Shown here: positions 34,084 to 43,696 of the stretch, piece by piece | Position numbering within the stretch: position 1 is the first letter of the stretch | Layout: the number at the start of each line of letters is the position of its first letter | Assembly: GCA_009782515.1 (NCBI GenBank) | Contig: WRIY01000001.1 | Coordinates: 1 to 64,000 of the forward strand | Length of the DNA stretch: 64,000 bases | Source: Eubacteriaceae bacterium | GTDB taxonomy: Bacteria; Bacillota; Clostridia; Eubacteriales; Anaerofustaceae | Reading direction: 5' to 3' | Notes under the pieces: generated by a model | What the model saw: the letters and a program-made list of their open reading frames with translations, nothing else | Database searches by the model: none | Told to the model about the DNA's origin: nothing | Position numbers and translations under genes: made by a program

Positions 34084-35307
34084 CTATTCTCTGGTCTGTT
34101 TCGTATTTATTACTTGGACTTTATAGTATTTATACGATAAATACCTTGTTATGCGGAAGTGGTACTTTAGCCACGGCTTTTCCATTTCCTTTTTTACAGC
34201 CTTAAGCATTGTTGGTATTTCAATGGATTGCGGGCACTTTGGCAAACATGCTCCGCACGAGACACAAAGTGAAGCCCTTGCAGCAGGCCTTTCAAACCCG
34301 TCAAGAGCAAATGCATACTGCTCAAGCGGCTTAAAGCCGCCAAACATCACGCGTGAATTATATAATGAAAAGCACTGCGGTATATCAACGCCATTAGGGC
34401 ATTGCATGCAGTAAGCACACCCTGTGCACGGTATGCTTTCCTCTTTCTCAAAACACTTCTTAAGCTCGCTTATCACAGCCAGATCGCTGTCGCTCATGCA
34501 TCCGACTCCAGATGATCCTGCAACAGCAGCATTTTCTTCAATCTGCCAAAGCTCATTCATCCCGGAAAGCGCTACGCTCACTTCCTTGTGGCTTAGAACC
34601 CAGGATAGAGCCCATTCAGCAGCGCTTCTGCCGGTATTGCTGCTCTTAATGATCTGCTTGCCTTCCTCAGGCATGAGTGCAGACAGCTTTCCTCCTCTTA
34701 GCGGCTCCATAACGACAACGCCCATCCCTTTGGAATATGCATACTCAAGGCCTGCTTTACCTGCCTGAAAGCCCTCGTCTAAATAGTTGTATTGGATCTG
34801 GCAAAAGTCCCAAGGCCCGTCGTCAATGATCTTCTTAAAATCCAGTAGATTTCCATGGTACGAAAATCCGGCATGCCTTATGGAACCGTTAGCCTTCTGC
34901 TGGGAGATAAAGTCCCAAAACCCTAAATCCCTTAGCCGGCTATAATCTTCGTAGCTGCTGACATTATGCATCATATAGTAGTCTATCCAGCCGGTATTCA
35001 GCCTCATTAGCTGCTTGATAAATATTTCATCGAACGTTTCCCTGCTCTTTATAGACGGAACAGGAGCTTTTGTTGCTATGTATACGTTTTGCCTGCCAAC
35101 CTTTTCAAGAGCCTTGCCAAGCGCTTCTTCAGCTTCGTTATACATAAATGCAGTGTCAAAGTAATTAATTCCACACTCTACTGCCTTGCGAATGAGCTCT
35201 TCTGCCTGCGAATAGTCTATCTTCCCGTTTTTTGTTGGCATTCTTAGAGTTCCAAAGCCAAGGGCGCTAAGCTTGTCTGTGCCATTGGGCATTTGCCTGT
35301 ATTCCAT
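34084..35307 (-). CDS. Aldo/keto reductase with C-terminal 4Fe-4S domain
   Basis: A 407-residue two-domain enzyme. Residues 1-280 form the AKR barrel with the catalytic set Asp51, Tyr56, Lys80 and His114 (FDTAFMYN, ATKAP, MMHN). The C-terminal part carries two ferredoxin motifs, CTGCAYCMQCP near 300-310 and CVSCGACLPKCP near 357-368. This fused class is common in anaerobes and is thought to move electrons between a ferredoxin and a carbonyl substrate. It is monocistronic; no clear ribosome site was found. Confidence 0.9.
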   Translation of the reverse strand: MEYRQMPNGTDKLSALGFGTLRMPTKNGKIDYSQAEELIRKAVECGINYFDTAFMYNEAEEALGKALEKVGRQNVYIATKAPVPSIKSRETFDEIFIKQLMRLNTGWIDYYMMHNVSSYEDYSRLRDLGFWDFISQQKANGSIRHAGFSYHGNLLDFKKIIDDGPWDFCQIQYNYLDEGFQAGKAGLEYAYSKGMGVVVMEPLRGGKLSALMPEEGKQIIKSSNTGRSAAEWALSWVLSHKEVSVALSGMNELWQIEENAAVAGSSGVGCMSDSDLAVISELKKCFEKEESIPCTGCAYCMQCPNGVDIPQCFSLYNSRVMFGGFKPLEQYAFALDGFERPAARASLCVSCGACLPKCPQSIEIPTMLKAVKKEMEKPWLKYHFRITRYLSYKYYKVQVINTKQTRE

Positions 35308-36285
35308 ATAAATATAAACAGCGCGCTAGCAATATGCTGCGTTTGCTCCTCCTTGCAACTTGCATATTCTATAAAATTCGAATTGCATTATATAAAAAAT
35401 ATTCGTGCCTTACGCATATAAGTTACATTATAACCTATCAGTTAACAAGATATTTTTTGCAAGCTATAATAATAGTTGGAACGAAAATGCAAGTTCAGCG
35501 GTTGCTGCCCATCAATATGCTGCTTTTTTGGTTGAAAAACAGCACTTTCGCTTTGCTAAATGCTATAAACCCCTTGCTATTTGCATTAGTTTCTGAAGAT
35601 ATTGTTTTCACCGATTAATCGCCGCTTTGCCGGCTTTCATTCTGCTATATAGCTTTTGCGCAATAAGATTTTGCTGCAGCAATCTCACAGATGGGAAATG
35701 AGGCATCACGTTGCGCCGAATGGAGGTGAACTGTAAAAAGTGAAAATAAATGCGCTTCCGGTGAATTGGGCATAACGTTTGCTGCTGTTAACGGCAGCCA
35801 GGCATTTTCAGCAAAGCTAAGCTGGCCGGGTGGCTGGAAGGCATGCTTGGCATGTAGTTAATGCACTGATGGCGCTGCTCCCGTTAGCGCAATGAAGCAA
35901 TGCAGCTGGCTTTTGCCTGCAGCGCTGCCTGGGCATAGAATAGCGCAAAATTCTCGTTTTTATAATGCAAACAGCCTTGCTGCCAAGCCAGGCTGTTTAT
36001 TCGTTGCCAATGTGAAAAGGCGATGCCAGTGCGCATTATTCACAATATTACAAATTCCGTACGCTTTACTAAAAATGCATGTAGTTCAGATCATGCGCAA
36101 TGAATTTATTCAATACCAATATAATACATCATATTAGCGGTTTTTCCATAGATATCCTAGGATATATCGTTTTATCTATTGTAGTTTCTAATAATAAGTT
36201 CATATTAATGTAATTATAGATATGATTCTGATTAAGAATAAGTTATAATATAATCAGCAGAAAGTATCGAAAAGGGAGGCATTCA
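35308..36285. other. 1-kb intergenic region, no gene recognised
   Basis: Short open frames overlap each other and lack ribosome sites or families. The last 100 bases are very AT-rich and include TATAAT about 40 bases before the next ATG, the likely promoter of the wall-anchored protein. Confidence 0.4.
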
Positions 36286-37545
36286 ATGAGAATAAAGCGC
36301 TTTTTAGCAGCAGCTATTGCAGCTGCATTGCTAGTGTGCAGCTTCCCTTCCAACGCAATTGCGCACTTATACAAGCCAACAATCGAGAATGTTATAGAGA
36401 GCGTCATCGATTCGATTAAAGAAAATTCACATTTTAATAAACCGAACATAAATAATTACACCCACGACATTTCATACAGAATAGAATTCAGGGACTCGGC
36501 GAGCGGCCTTGAGCTAATACACGGGCTGTATTTCGATCGGGGCATTGACGGGGAAAAGCTTGCTGCCGGTGACGAAGCCTTCGCCGAAGCAGCTACAATT
36601 CCGGGCTACACCCTAATAGGCGACGATTTCGCCGGCATCGTTTTGGGCAGCAACTCAGAAGAAAACGTTATAGTCTTTTTATATTCAAAAGACAAGGTAT
36701 ATGACATCGTCACAATAGAATGCCGCCTTTTAAGCTTTTCAGGCAAAACCCTGTATTCAACAGAGCAGGATGAAAGCGATATGGGCGAGCCCAACATTAG
36801 AGGCTATGAACTTGCGCCTGGCCTTAGCCAGCCACTGCTGCGCATAGCTGACGATGGCAGCAAGGTTGCTGTATATGCGTACAGGCGCGATGATTCGCAA
36901 TGGGCCAGAATCATTTTCGACCCCCAGACTGCCAGCCCTGCCTATGAATGCCATATACTTTTAGGCATGTCTCTTGACTCTTACAACGAGCTTCCGAATA
37001 AGGCAGCATACCCCAGCGTGCAGCCCCCTGAGCCGTTTCTGTCCGGGTGGCACTTCGCCGGATGGCATGAAGGCCTGGGATCGCAAGCCAAGCAGTACAG
37101 CTCTGGCGAAGAGCAGCAAGCAGACAGGGTCTTCACTGCCAGATACGAAAAGATGGTTAGCGCCTACTTCCTAATAGACCCGCACAGCACCGGCAGAGGA
37201 TCTTTCTCCGGAGGGGAAAGCATCGTACATATTGAAAAGAAAGTAACACGCTACAATTCACAGTCTACATCCCAAGCGGTGCTGGACGAAACTGATATCC
37301 CAGAGTGCTTTCCGGCATCAGACAGCCGCTTCGCCGGGTGGAAAGGATCTAATGTTTCAGGCGAAGTATGGAGCGCAGCGTTTTCGGACGCTGACACCAA
37401 TTATGCCAGGTTTGACAAGATGCTCGCCAGCAACCCGCCATTAACGGGCGATGGCAGCAGATCAGGGCTGTATGCGACAGCATTGCTTGTATCCGCTGCT
37501 GCAATTATACTGATTGCCGCATTGGCCAAATATAAAAGCGCATAG
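36286..37545 (+). CDS. Secreted, probably sortase-anchored protein
   Basis: A 419-residue protein with a classic signal peptide (MRIKRFLAAAIAAALLVCS, cut near A26), a middle region with InlB-type repeat elements (SGWHFAGWHEGLG near 250, later SRFAGWKGSNV near 345), and a C-terminal sorting-like signal: P-P-L-T-G-D near 385, a hydrophobic helix (LYATALLVSAAAIILIAALA) and a short basic tail KYKSA. P-P-L-T-G fits the x-P-x-T-G pattern loosely. GGGAGG precedes the ATG. Probably a cell-wall surface protein; ligand unknown. A terminator follows. Confidence 0.78.
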   Translation: MRIKRFLAAAIAAALLVCSFPSNAIAHLYKPTIENVIESVIDSIKENSHFNKPNINNYTHDISYRIEFRDSASGLELIHGLYFDRGIDGEKLAAGDEAFAEAATIPGYTLIGDDFAGIVLGSNSEENVIVFLYSKDKVYDIVTIECRLLSFSGKTLYSTEQDESDMGEPNIRGYELAPGLSQPLLRIADDGSKVAVYAYRRDDSQWARIIFDPQTASPAYECHILLGMSLDSYNELPNKAAYPSVQPPEPFLSGWHFAGWHEGLGSQAKQYSSGEEQQADRVFTARYEKMVSAYFLIDPHSTGRGSFSGGESIVHIEKKVTRYNSQSTSQAVLDETDIPECFPASDSRFAGWKGSNVSGEVWSAAFSDADTNYARFDKMLASNPPLTGDGSRSGLYATALLVSAAAIILIAALAKYKSA

Positions 37546-37564
37546 TTTTTTTTAGGCTAGAGAG

Positions 37565-37591
37565 CTGCTCAATAACAAGAGCAGTTTTTTT
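37565..37591 (+). terminator. Intrinsic terminator
   Basis: CTGCTC and GAGCAG pair around an 8-base loop, followed by seven T, 20 bases after the stop of the wall-anchored protein. Confidence 0.85.
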
Positions 37592-37729
37592 GTTGGGTGA
37601 AAAGCAAAGCCTGTCAGGCAAAAGCCCGCTTATTGTTACATAACCGCAAGCGCACCTGTTATTATGAAGAAAACGGGAGCGCTTAGAAAGCGCAACCCCC
37701 TGCCAATAAGCTAATGAAAGGGCCAAACA

Positions 37730-38290
37730 ATGAAAGCATTAGTGTTCTACTGCTCAATAACAGGCAACACCGAAAAAGTTGCCAAAGCCATTCACCTTGG
37801 ATTATCGGATGGCGGCATGCAAGCTGAAATAAAAAGCATTAAAGAGATACAGGTGCAGGAGCTTGATTACTTTAGCTACGATCTCGTTTGCTGCGGATCG
37901 CCTGCATACAACTGGCATGTGCCAAAGCCAATGGAAGACTTTTTAAAAAGCAAGCACAGCGATTACAATAAAAAGGGCATGGTAAAAGCATCCTCTCCAC
38001 GAGTGGAGGGAACAAGCGCATTGGTATTCTGCACTTACTCCGGCCCTCACACCGGCATGAACGAAGCAACCCCTGCAGGCCTGTATATGGAGCAATTTTT
38101 TGATCACCTGGGGATTTCAGTGCTGGACAAATGGTATATATTAAGCGAATTTATCAATAATGAAGAATATAGCACCCTAGGCCGTTTGGGAGACATAAGA
38201 GGCTTGCCAACAAACGAGGATCTGGAGGCAATAAGAAAGCAGGCATCTGATCTGGCACAAAGCCTGGCTGAAAGCGGGCAAGGCGCATAA
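37730..38290 (+). CDS. Flavodoxin-family protein
   Basis: A 186-residue flavodoxin-like fold. The phosphate-binding loop YCSITGNTEKVAKAI is at residues 6-20, LVCCGSPAYNWHVPKPM (about 52-70) forms the second FMN loop and FCTYSGPHTGMNEA the third. It carries electrons with FMN in the cytoplasm. A start at 37730 has GGGCC upstream. It lies 66 bases before the ACT-butyrate kinase fusion in the same direction, so co-transcription is possible. The partner is unknown. Confidence 0.85.
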   Translation: MKALVFYCSITGNTEKVAKAIHLGLSDGGMQAEIKSIKEIQVQELDYFSYDLVCCGSPAYNWHVPKPMEDFLKSKHSDYNKKGMVKASSPRVEGTSALVFCTYSGPHTGMNEATPAGLYMEQFFDHLGISVLDKWYILSEFINNEEYSTLGRLGDIRGLPTNEDLEAIRKQASDLAQSLAESGQGA

Positions 38291-38356
38291 AACAAGCGCT
38301 TATGCGGCTTTTTAGGCCTTTCATGCAATACATCGCCCGTTAGGAGAGCAACTAAG

Positions 38357-39748
38357 ATGGATATACTCTCACTCCGAGTCAAGAACAGGGCCGGCGTCCT
38401 GGAGCAGATAGCAGGCCAGATCAGAAGAGAAGGCTGGAATATCAAGTCCCTCAATGTTGATGAAGACCCTCTCGACAGCAGCTTCTCGCAAATGGATATT
38501 GAAATCGATTCGCGCAATGCAAAGATAACATCCGTCGCCCAGCGCATGCTAAAGCTTGACTGCGTCGTCCGCGCTGAAATTAAATCATCTGGCAGCTCGC
38601 TTGTGCTCGAGCCAAGAAAAGCTGTAGATACTGTTCGGCAAGACGGCATAGCGCTGCCTTTGGATCCCGGAAAGCCGGCAGGCGCTGTCAGGGTGCTTGT
38701 CATAAACCCGGGCTCAACCTCAACAAAGCTCGCGCTCTACGACAGCGAAGCGCTGGCTTTTTCTGAGTCCGCTTACCATAACTGGCACTCAAGCGGCAAG
38801 GATTCAAGCATTTCCGGCCAAAAAGAGGAGCGAAAGGGAAGCGTGCTCAACGCTCTTGCCAATAGGGGTGTTGAGCTTTCGTCTATAGATGCTGTTGTTG
38901 GCAGGTGCGGAAACATCATGCCTGTTGAAAGCGGCGTTTACAGCATAAGCGATCTCATGATCGAAGATATAAACAGCAGCCTTTCAATTCACGCTTCCAG
39001 CCTTGGCGCTATAATAGCAAGAGAAATTGCTGACGGGCTTGGGGTGCCATCATACGCTGTAGATCCCATCGATGTTGACGAGATAGGCCCTCTTGGCAGG
39101 CTTAGCGGCTTTGTTGGCATTGAGCGATCAAGCATCTTTCATGCCCTCAACCAAAAGGCAACAGCAAAAGCGGCTGCAGAAAGGCTTGGCAAGCAGTATG
39201 AAAACTGCCGCCTTATTGTCGCGCACCTGGGAGGCGGCATAACTGTCGGAGCGCATCTGTATGGAAGGGTGGCCGATGTGAATGATGCCCTTAACGGGGA
39301 AGGCCCATTTACGCCAGAGCGTTCAGGGGCTGTCCCCCTCTTGCCATTAATCGAAATGTGCTTTTCAGGCGAATATCAAAAGGATGAAATTATTTCTATG
39401 GTGTCAAGAAACGGAGGAATGCAGGCATATCTTGGCACTAATGACCTAAAAACAGCCCAGAAGATGATAGACGCAGGGGATATCTTTGCTGCAACAGTTG
39501 TAGATACCATGGCATACCAGGTGTCAAAAGAGATTGGGAGCATGTTTGCGGTTCTGCAAGGCCGCTGCGATGCCATTGTCCTTACAGGGGGCCTTGCATA
39601 CTCATCCAGGTTTACCGGATCGATTAAAGAAAGAGTCGATGCTTTTTGCCCGGTATTTACTATACCGGGAGAGCTTGAAATGCAAGCGCTTGCTATGGGC
39701 GCGCTTGCAGCCTATAAAGGCGAGTGCGAAGTAAAAGTTTACGAATAG
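38357..39748 (+). CDS. Fusion: ACT regulatory domain + butyrate kinase
   Basis: A 463-residue fusion. Residues 1-78 are an ACT domain of the IlvN/acetolactate-synthase small-subunit type (LSLRVKNRAGVLEQIAGQI, then WNIKSLNV). Residues about 112-463 are a full-length butyrate kinase of the ASKHA fold (VLVINPGSTSTKLAL, VVGRCG in place of the usual GRGG, AHLGGGITVGAH, NGEGPFTPERSG, IVLTGGLAYS). The kinase makes ATP from butyryl- or branched acyl-phosphate. ACT domains bind amino acids, so the sequence implies feedback by an amino acid, perhaps branched-chain, consistent with the liv operon 0.7 kb downstream (inference). GGAGAGC precedes the ATG. Confidence 0.88.
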   Translation: MDILSLRVKNRAGVLEQIAGQIRREGWNIKSLNVDEDPLDSSFSQMDIEIDSRNAKITSVAQRMLKLDCVVRAEIKSSGSSLVLEPRKAVDTVRQDGIALPLDPGKPAGAVRVLVINPGSTSTKLALYDSEALAFSESAYHNWHSSGKDSSISGQKEERKGSVLNALANRGVELSSIDAVVGRCGNIMPVESGVYSISDLMIEDINSSLSIHASSLGAIIAREIADGLGVPSYAVDPIDVDEIGPLGRLSGFVGIERSSIFHALNQKATAKAAAERLGKQYENCRLIVAHLGGGITVGAHLYGRVADVNDALNGEGPFTPERSGAVPLLPLIEMCFSGEYQKDEIISMVSRNGGMQAYLGTNDLKTAQKMIDAGDIFAATVVDTMAYQVSKEIGSMFAVLQGRCDAIVLTGGLAYSSRFTGSIKERVDAFCPVFTIPGELEMQALAMGALAAYKGECEVKVYE

Positions 39749-39862
39749 CCCTGTGGCAGCCTTTGACCACTGCAATTTGGCGCGTTTTTTAAGCGGTAAC
39801 CCAAAGGGCAAAAGGCGCTCATCTGCCAAAGCGCAGAAAATAAGGGCAATAGCCTGCAAGGG

Positions 39863-39899
39863 GGCTGTTGAGAATCTATGAAAATGGATTCCAACAGCC
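39863..39899 (+). terminator. Hairpin terminator after the ACT-butyrate kinase gene
   Basis: GGCTGTTG (39863-39870) with CAACAGCC (39892-39899), extended inward by GAATC/GATTC, followed by the weak U run TCTTT. Confidence 0.6.
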
Positions 39900-40323
39900 T
39901 CTTTCGTATATGAAATACGCTCGAAATTTCGAAATTGCCCCACTGCAGAGCTAGTGCTCCATAGCAATTTTTGCTATAGCCAATAGCATATGCAGTGCAG
40001 CGCTTTTCGCTAAGGCAAACACCGCCTAAAAAGTAACTGTAAATAAGGCGCATAATACAAAAGCATGCAGGCAGCTTGCGTTTATTGCATATGCTATTTG
40101 CCTGCAGCCGGGCTGCCCTCTTAAGGCATACATGCTCCGGCAGCTTTCTAAAGCGTCCCAATTACTGTATTTTTGAATGCTATGTATTTTGGTGGAGCCG
40201 ATTTTTGGCGAAATAATGCAGGTTCTGGCCGAGGCATATGCCACAGCGAAAGAAGGATGCATCGAGGTTTTATCCTTTTGCCTGCATAGTACAACAGTGC
40301 CCTCTCTGCCTTCACAAATAATG

Positions 40324-40352
40324 TTGAAAACGCAAAGCCTATACTGTATAAT
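40324..40352 (+). promoter_or_regulatory. Sigma-A promoter of the liv operon
   Basis: TTGAAA (40324-40329), a 17-base spacer and TATAAT (40347-40352). The start would be near 40359, leaving a leader of about 100 bases before livJ. Confidence 0.72.
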
Positions 40353-40459
40353 TCTTCGTATAGTTCTCCTTTGTTTTATTCTGGTGGACAATAAAATCGC
40401 TTTGTAAAACAAAGTAAAAAAACTAAATTCTTTATGATCTAAGAATTAGGAGGGAAATC

Positions 40460-41623
40460 ATGAAGAAAGCTATTTCTTTAGCGCTTGCGCTTACTCTTGC
40501 TGTAAGCTTTGCAGCATGCGGCGGAGGCGGAGGCGGAGGAAACAGCCAAGGTGGCGGAGGAAGTGAAAGCGACGTCATCAAAATAGGCGTTTTTGAGCCA
40601 TTAACAGGCGGTAACGCCGGAGGCGGCGAGCTTGAAGTCAGAGGCATTGAGCTTGCGCATGAAAAATACGGCGAAGTATTAGGAAAAAAGATTGAGCTTG
40701 TAAAAGCCGACAACAAGAGCGACGCTGTTGAAGCATCAGTTGCAGCCTCAAGGCTTGTTGAAAGCGAAAAGGTAGATATAGTTATCGGCTCATGGGGCTC
40801 AACCTTGTCTAATGCCGGCGGCCCAATCTTTAAAGAAAACAAGATTGTGTGCATGGGCGCTTCCTGCACCAATCCAAACGTCACAAATTCCAATGAGTAT
40901 TATTACCGCGTATGCTTTATTGATCCTTTCCAGGGAACAGTTTTAGCTAATTATGCTTTCAATGATCTTGGCGCAAAGAATGTAGCCATCATTTTTGAAA
41001 GCTCAAATGACTATGCTGTCGGCCTGAAAAACTTCTTTGAAGAAGCATTTAAAGAGCTTGGCGGCACAATAAGCTCAACAAGCACTTACCAGCTTGATGA
41101 CACAGATTTTTCAAGCCAGCTGCAAGCTGCACTTGCCAACAACCCTGACTGCATCTTTGCTCCGGGCAACTTTACAGAGGCAGCCCTTATGATGCAGCAG
41201 GCAAGGCAGACCGGATCTGATATCCAATTCCTTGGAGGCGACACTTTCGAAGTGCCTGAGCTGATTACAATCGGCGGCGATGCTGTTGAAGGCTGCGCCA
41301 TAACATCATTCTTTGATCCTGCTGCTCCAATAAATGACACTACTACAGAATTTATTGAAGCATACAGAGCAAAGTACAATGAAGAGCCGGCAGCATTTGC
41401 AGCTCTCGGATATGATGCGTACGTTACAGTTTACAAAGCTATCGAAGCAGCAGGATCCGTAGATTCTGATGCTATCCGCGATGCGCTTTCTACTATTGTT
41501 GTGCCAGGCGCAACAGGCAACATAAGATTTAATGACAAAGGCGATGCGATTATTAATTTGGCTGTGCTTAAAGTTGTTAAAGATGGAAAATTTGAATACT
41601 TAAGCACGGTGACAATCGATTAG
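40460..41623 (+). CDS. livJ: Branched-chain amino acid ABC transporter, binding lipoprotein
   Basis: 387 residues. MKKAISLALALTLAVSFAAC is a lipoprotein signal with the lipid-bearing Cys at 20, followed by a Gly-rich linker and a type I periplasmic-binding fold of the LivJ/Peripla_BP_6 class (IGVFEPLTGGNA, later ALGYDAYVTVYKAIEAA). It captures Leu/Ile/Val-type amino acids outside the membrane. AGGAGGG is seven bases before the ATG. It heads a five-gene operon; an intercistronic hairpin after it probably keeps its mRNA in excess of the others. Confidence 0.92.
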   Translation: MKKAISLALALTLAVSFAACGGGGGGGNSQGGGGSESDVIKIGVFEPLTGGNAGGGELEVRGIELAHEKYGEVLGKKIELVKADNKSDAVEASVAASRLVESEKVDIVIGSWGSTLSNAGGPIFKENKIVCMGASCTNPNVTNSNEYYYRVCFIDPFQGTVLANYAFNDLGAKNVAIIFESSNDYAVGLKNFFEEAFKELGGTISSTSTYQLDDTDFSSQLQAALANNPDCIFAPGNFTEAALMMQQARQTGSDIQFLGGDTFEVPELITIGGDAVEGCAITSFFDPAAPINDTTTEFIEAYRAKYNEEPAAFAALGYDAYVTVYKAIEAAGSVDSDAIRDALSTIVVPGATGNIRFNDKGDAIINLAVLKVVKDGKFEYLSTVTID

Positions 41624-41633
41624 AACTGTCATT

Positions 41634-41664
41634 AGCGGCCTGAAGCCAATTCGGGCCGCTTTAT
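41634..41664 (+). terminator. Intercistronic hairpin between livJ and livH
   Basis: AGCGGCC (41634-41640) pairs with GGCCGCT (41654-41660), followed by TTATAATTTT. Such partial terminators commonly set a high ratio of binding protein to membrane parts. Confidence 0.6.
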
Positions 41665-41694
41665 AATTTTGCTGCAGCAAAGGTTGAATAGCCA

Positions 41695-42600
41695 ATGATT
41701 CAAAACCTCACTACTGAAATGTTCATACAGTCTGTTGCAAATGCTATATCTGTTGGCTCTTTATATGCCATGGTCGCTATAGGATATACTATGGTGTATG
41801 GGATTCTCAGGCTTATAAACTTTGCGCATAGCGACATTTTTATGATGTCAATGTATTTCGTGTTCTACCTTATAACGATATTTGCCCTTCCATGGCCTAT
41901 AGCCTTCATCGCTGCAGTACTGGCAACCGGCGTGCTCGGCATTGTTGTAGAGGCAGCAGCATACAGGCCGCTTAGGGAAGCTCCCAGAATCTCTGTGCTC
42001 ATTTCCTCTATTGGAGTGAGCTATCTAATGGAAAATTTCGGCGTCGTTGTGTTCTCAGGAATCCAAAAGCAGTTTCCCCCGGTCCCTGCATTCCAGAGCG
42101 TAGTCGTTATAGGCTCTATATATTTCCAAAAGCTTTCGCTATACATGCCTGTTGTTACAGCTATTTCAGTTGTAGGGCTGCTCTACCTCATTGACAAAAC
42201 AAAGATTGGCATGGCAATGCGCGCGACTTCAAAAGATTATGAGACAGCAAAGCTAATGGGCATCAATATAAACACTGTAATATCAACAACATTCGCCATA
42301 GGCTCAATGCTTGCCTGTGTCGGCGCGATCATGTGGGGCCTTAAATACCCCAAGATCGAACCCTATGTCGGCATAATGCCCGGGCTAAAGTGCTTTATTG
42401 CTGCTGTCATTGGCGGCATTGGCAACATAAAAGGCGCCGTAGTAGGGGCATACCTGCTTGGCTTTATGGAAATTATGATAGTATTGTTTATACCGGCATT
42501 GTCAAGCTACAAAGACGCTTTTGCGTTTATAATGCTCATAGCCATATTGCTGTTAAGGCCAGCCGGCATTTTAGGCGAAAAAAAGGCTGACAAGGTGTGA
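41695..42600 (+). CDS. livH: Branched-chain amino acid ABC transporter permease LivH
   Basis: A 301-residue permease with about eight membrane segments. It has the LivH opening SVANAISVGSLYAMVAIGYTM and VYGILRLINFAHSDIFM, and the cytoplasmic coupling loop MAMRATSKDYETAKLMGININ. It pairs with LivM to form the pore. It begins 71 bases after livJ and one base before livM. Confidence 0.93.
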   Translation: MIQNLTTEMFIQSVANAISVGSLYAMVAIGYTMVYGILRLINFAHSDIFMMSMYFVFYLITIFALPWPIAFIAAVLATGVLGIVVEAAAYRPLREAPRISVLISSIGVSYLMENFGVVVFSGIQKQFPPVPAFQSVVVIGSIYFQKLSLYMPVVTAISVVGLLYLIDKTKIGMAMRATSKDYETAKLMGININTVISTTFAIGSMLACVGAIMWGLKYPKIEPYVGIMPGLKCFIAAVIGGIGNIKGAVVGAYLLGFMEIMIVLFIPALSSYKDAFAFIMLIAILLLRPAGILGEKKADKV

Positions 42601-42601
42601 G

Positions 42602-43696
42602 ATGAAAGATTTAAGCAAGAACGCCTCAAGAATTCTAACGGCTGTTGCACTGGCAGGCTTTGCAGTTTTTTTATGGCTGGCATACAAAGGCATTGCCCTT
42701 GGCCCCTATGAAGCCCGCATAGTCAGGCTTAGTGGAATATACGCTATCGCAGCGCTGTCCATGAACTTAATCAATGGCTTTACAGGGCAGTTTTCCCTTG
42801 GCCAGGCAGGTTTTATGGCGCTTGGCGCCTATACCACATCGCTGCTTGTTATACCGCCGGAAGCAAAAGAGAGCCTTTATTGGGTTGAGCCAATCAACCC
42901 TTTCGTGAGAAACCTGCAGGCGCCATTTCTTGTAGCCCTCATTGCAGGGGGGCTGATGGCTTCATTTTTTGCATTTTTTATTGGTTTTCCGGTCCTTCGG
43001 CTGAAGGGCGACTATCTGGCTATAGCAACGCTCGGTTTTTCTGAAATTATTCGAATATTTATTACAAACCTTATACCGATAACAAACGGCCCGGTAGGCC
43101 TTAAAAATATCCCGTCAACAGCCAATATCCTCTGGACGAGCTTATCGTGCGCTGCTATCGTCGTTTTGCTCCTCAGGCTTATGAAGACTTCATATGGGCG
43201 TACATTTAAAGCTATACGAGATGACGAAGTGGCAGCTGAGGCTATGGGCATATCGCTGTTTAAGCATAAGCTCATGTCATTTCTGCTAAGCGCGTTTATT
43301 GCCGGAATATCAGGGGGCCTGCTCGCATCGGTTGTTGGCGCTATAACCCCTGCCTACTTCAGGTTCACGCTGGCGTATGAGATCCTGCTCATAGTAGTGC
43401 TCGGCGGCCAGGGAAGCATTACCGGCTCTGTTGTCGGCGCAATAATTCTGTCAGTATCAAAAGAGTGGCTTAGATTCCTGGACAGCGGCTTTAACTTGCT
43501 GTTCTTCAGGGTTCCCGAAATAGCCGGCCTTAGAATGCTTGTATTCTCGTTATTGCTCATGGCAATTATACTCTTTTACAGAAGAGGGCTGTTCGGATCA
43601 AGGGAGTTTAGCTGGAACAGCATTTACAGGCCCATTGCCTTCCTGATAAATAAAATAAGAAAACCCAAGAAAGAGGCAGGCGATGATAGCGCTTGA
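42602..43696 (+). CDS. livM: Branched-chain amino acid ABC transporter permease LivM
   Basis: A 364-residue permease, the second half of the LIV pore. Typical text: LSMNLINGFTGQFSLGQAGFMALGAYT and the coupling loop RTFKAIRDDEVAAEAMGI. An N-terminal extra segment and a charged C-terminal tail are usual. GGTGTGAG precedes the ATG. Its end overlaps livG by 14 bases. Confidence 0.93.
   Translation: MKDLSKNASRILTAVALAGFAVFLWLAYKGIALGPYEARIVRLSGIYAIAALSMNLINGFTGQFSLGQAGFMALGAYTTSLLVIPPEAKESLYWVEPINPFVRNLQAPFLVALIAGGLMASFFAFFIGFPVLRLKGDYLAIATLGFSEIIRIFITNLIPITNGPVGLKNIPSTANILWTSLSCAAIVVLLLRLMKTSYGRTFKAIRDDEVAAEAMGISLFKHKLMSFLLSAFIAGISGGLLASVVGAITPAYFRFTLAYEILLIVVLGGQGSITGSVVGAIILSVSKEWLRFLDSGFNLLFFRVPEIAGLRMLVFSLLLMAIILFYRRGLFGSREFSWNSIYRPIAFLINKIRKPKKEAGDDSA

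Larger units (their letters stand above)
39749..40459. other. Intergenic region with hairpin and liv promoter
   Basis: About 710 bases without a gene. It holds the hairpin at 39863-39899 and the promoter at 40324-40352; no T-box or riboswitch core was seen. Confidence 0.5.

Noticed and set aside
35710-35780. GGAGGTGAACTG followed by a tiny frame (11 codons) in the desert before the wall-anchored protein
   Set aside because: Too short and poorly spaced from the ribosome-like sequence to support a peptide.
39749-40459. Possible T-box before livJ, by analogy with the other amino-acid operons
   Set aside because: No GGTGG-type T-box core or antiterminator present; only an ordinary promoter and leader.
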